The notes under the pieces were generated by a model. It did no database searches and was not told where the DNA came from. It was given only the letters and a program-made list of their open reading frames with translations. A stretch of DNA of 5,595 nt from an uncultured bacterium (GTDB taxonomy: Bacteria; Patescibacteriota; Minisyncoccia; Phycocordibacterales; PALSA-1337), in the NCBI GenBank assembly GCA_903826185.1, contig CAIKDL010000016.1:1-5595 (forward strand), given 5' to 3'. Shown one piece after another: positions 5,581 through 5,595 of this stretch. Position 1 is the first letter of the stretch, and the number at the start of each line of letters is the position of its first letter. A program made the translations under genes and the position numbers.

Positions 5581-5595
5581 ATGACAAAACATCGC
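5581..5595 (+). CDS. Possible start of a further gene (5 codons, 3' partial)
   Basis: ATG ACA AAA CAT CGC (MTKHR) runs to the window edge without a stop, downstream of the TATAAT box. There is no visible Shine-Dalgarno. Five codons cannot identify a product; the call rests only on position. Confidence 0.2.

Noticed and set aside
1..5595. CRISPR array, insertion sequence, tRNA or rRNA gene
   Set aside because: No regularly spaced repeats, transposase sequence, cloverleaf with a T-loop motif or rRNA-like stretch was found on either strand.
1..5595. Recoding of TGA (genetic code 25) as in some CPR groups
   Set aside because: No in-frame TGA occurs in any confident gene, so the standard bacterial code explains all of them; the lack of TGA stops rests on only a few genes.

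Overview
The window looks like chromosomal DNA from a Candidate Phyla Radiation bacterium (Patescibacteria, probably a Parcubacteria lineage). This is inferred from protein style rather than a search. The clues are a divergent but intact RpoC, a Parcubacteria-like short type IV pilin, a Ser/Thr-rich anchored D,D-carboxypeptidase, weak or absent Shine-Dalgarno sites and TGTGGTATA-type extended -10 boxes. Complete genes end in TAA or TAG and none contains an in-frame TGA, so nothing points to recoded TGA.

Layout: (1) 1-2544, the 3' three quarters or so of rpoC, cut by the left edge. (2) 2545-2806, a non-coding stretch with a cluster of strong hairpins, including a near-perfect palindrome of about 60 nt, and a weak terminator-like hairpin with a T-run. 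(3) 2807-3286, a type IV pilin-like gene, followed 15 nt later by (4) 3302-4336, a membrane-anchored D-alanyl-D-alanine carboxypeptidase (peptidase S11); these two probably share a transcript. (5) 4304-4981 on the minus strand, a multi-pass membrane protein with the catalytic motifs of the sphingomyelin-synthase-like branch of PAP2 enzymes; it overlaps the carboxypeptidase gene tail to tail by 33 nt. (6) 4982-5344, an intergenic region with two back-to-back extended -10 promoters, a candidate structured RNA of about 175 nt and a strong intrinsic terminator. (7) 5345-5560, the N-terminal start of a GNAT acetyltransferase that breaks off after about 53 residues, followed by a TATAAT box and a possible new start codon at 5581.

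Apart from rpoC, the genes concern the cell surface: a pilin, a peptidoglycan-trimming enzyme and a lipid-headgroup or lipid-phosphate enzyme. The most unusual item is the promoter-to-terminator non-coding unit at 5050-5263, whose sequence can fold into several nested and adjacent helices and which I cannot assign to a known RNA family. Next come the sphingomyelin-synthase-like enzyme and the palindrome cluster behind rpoC.
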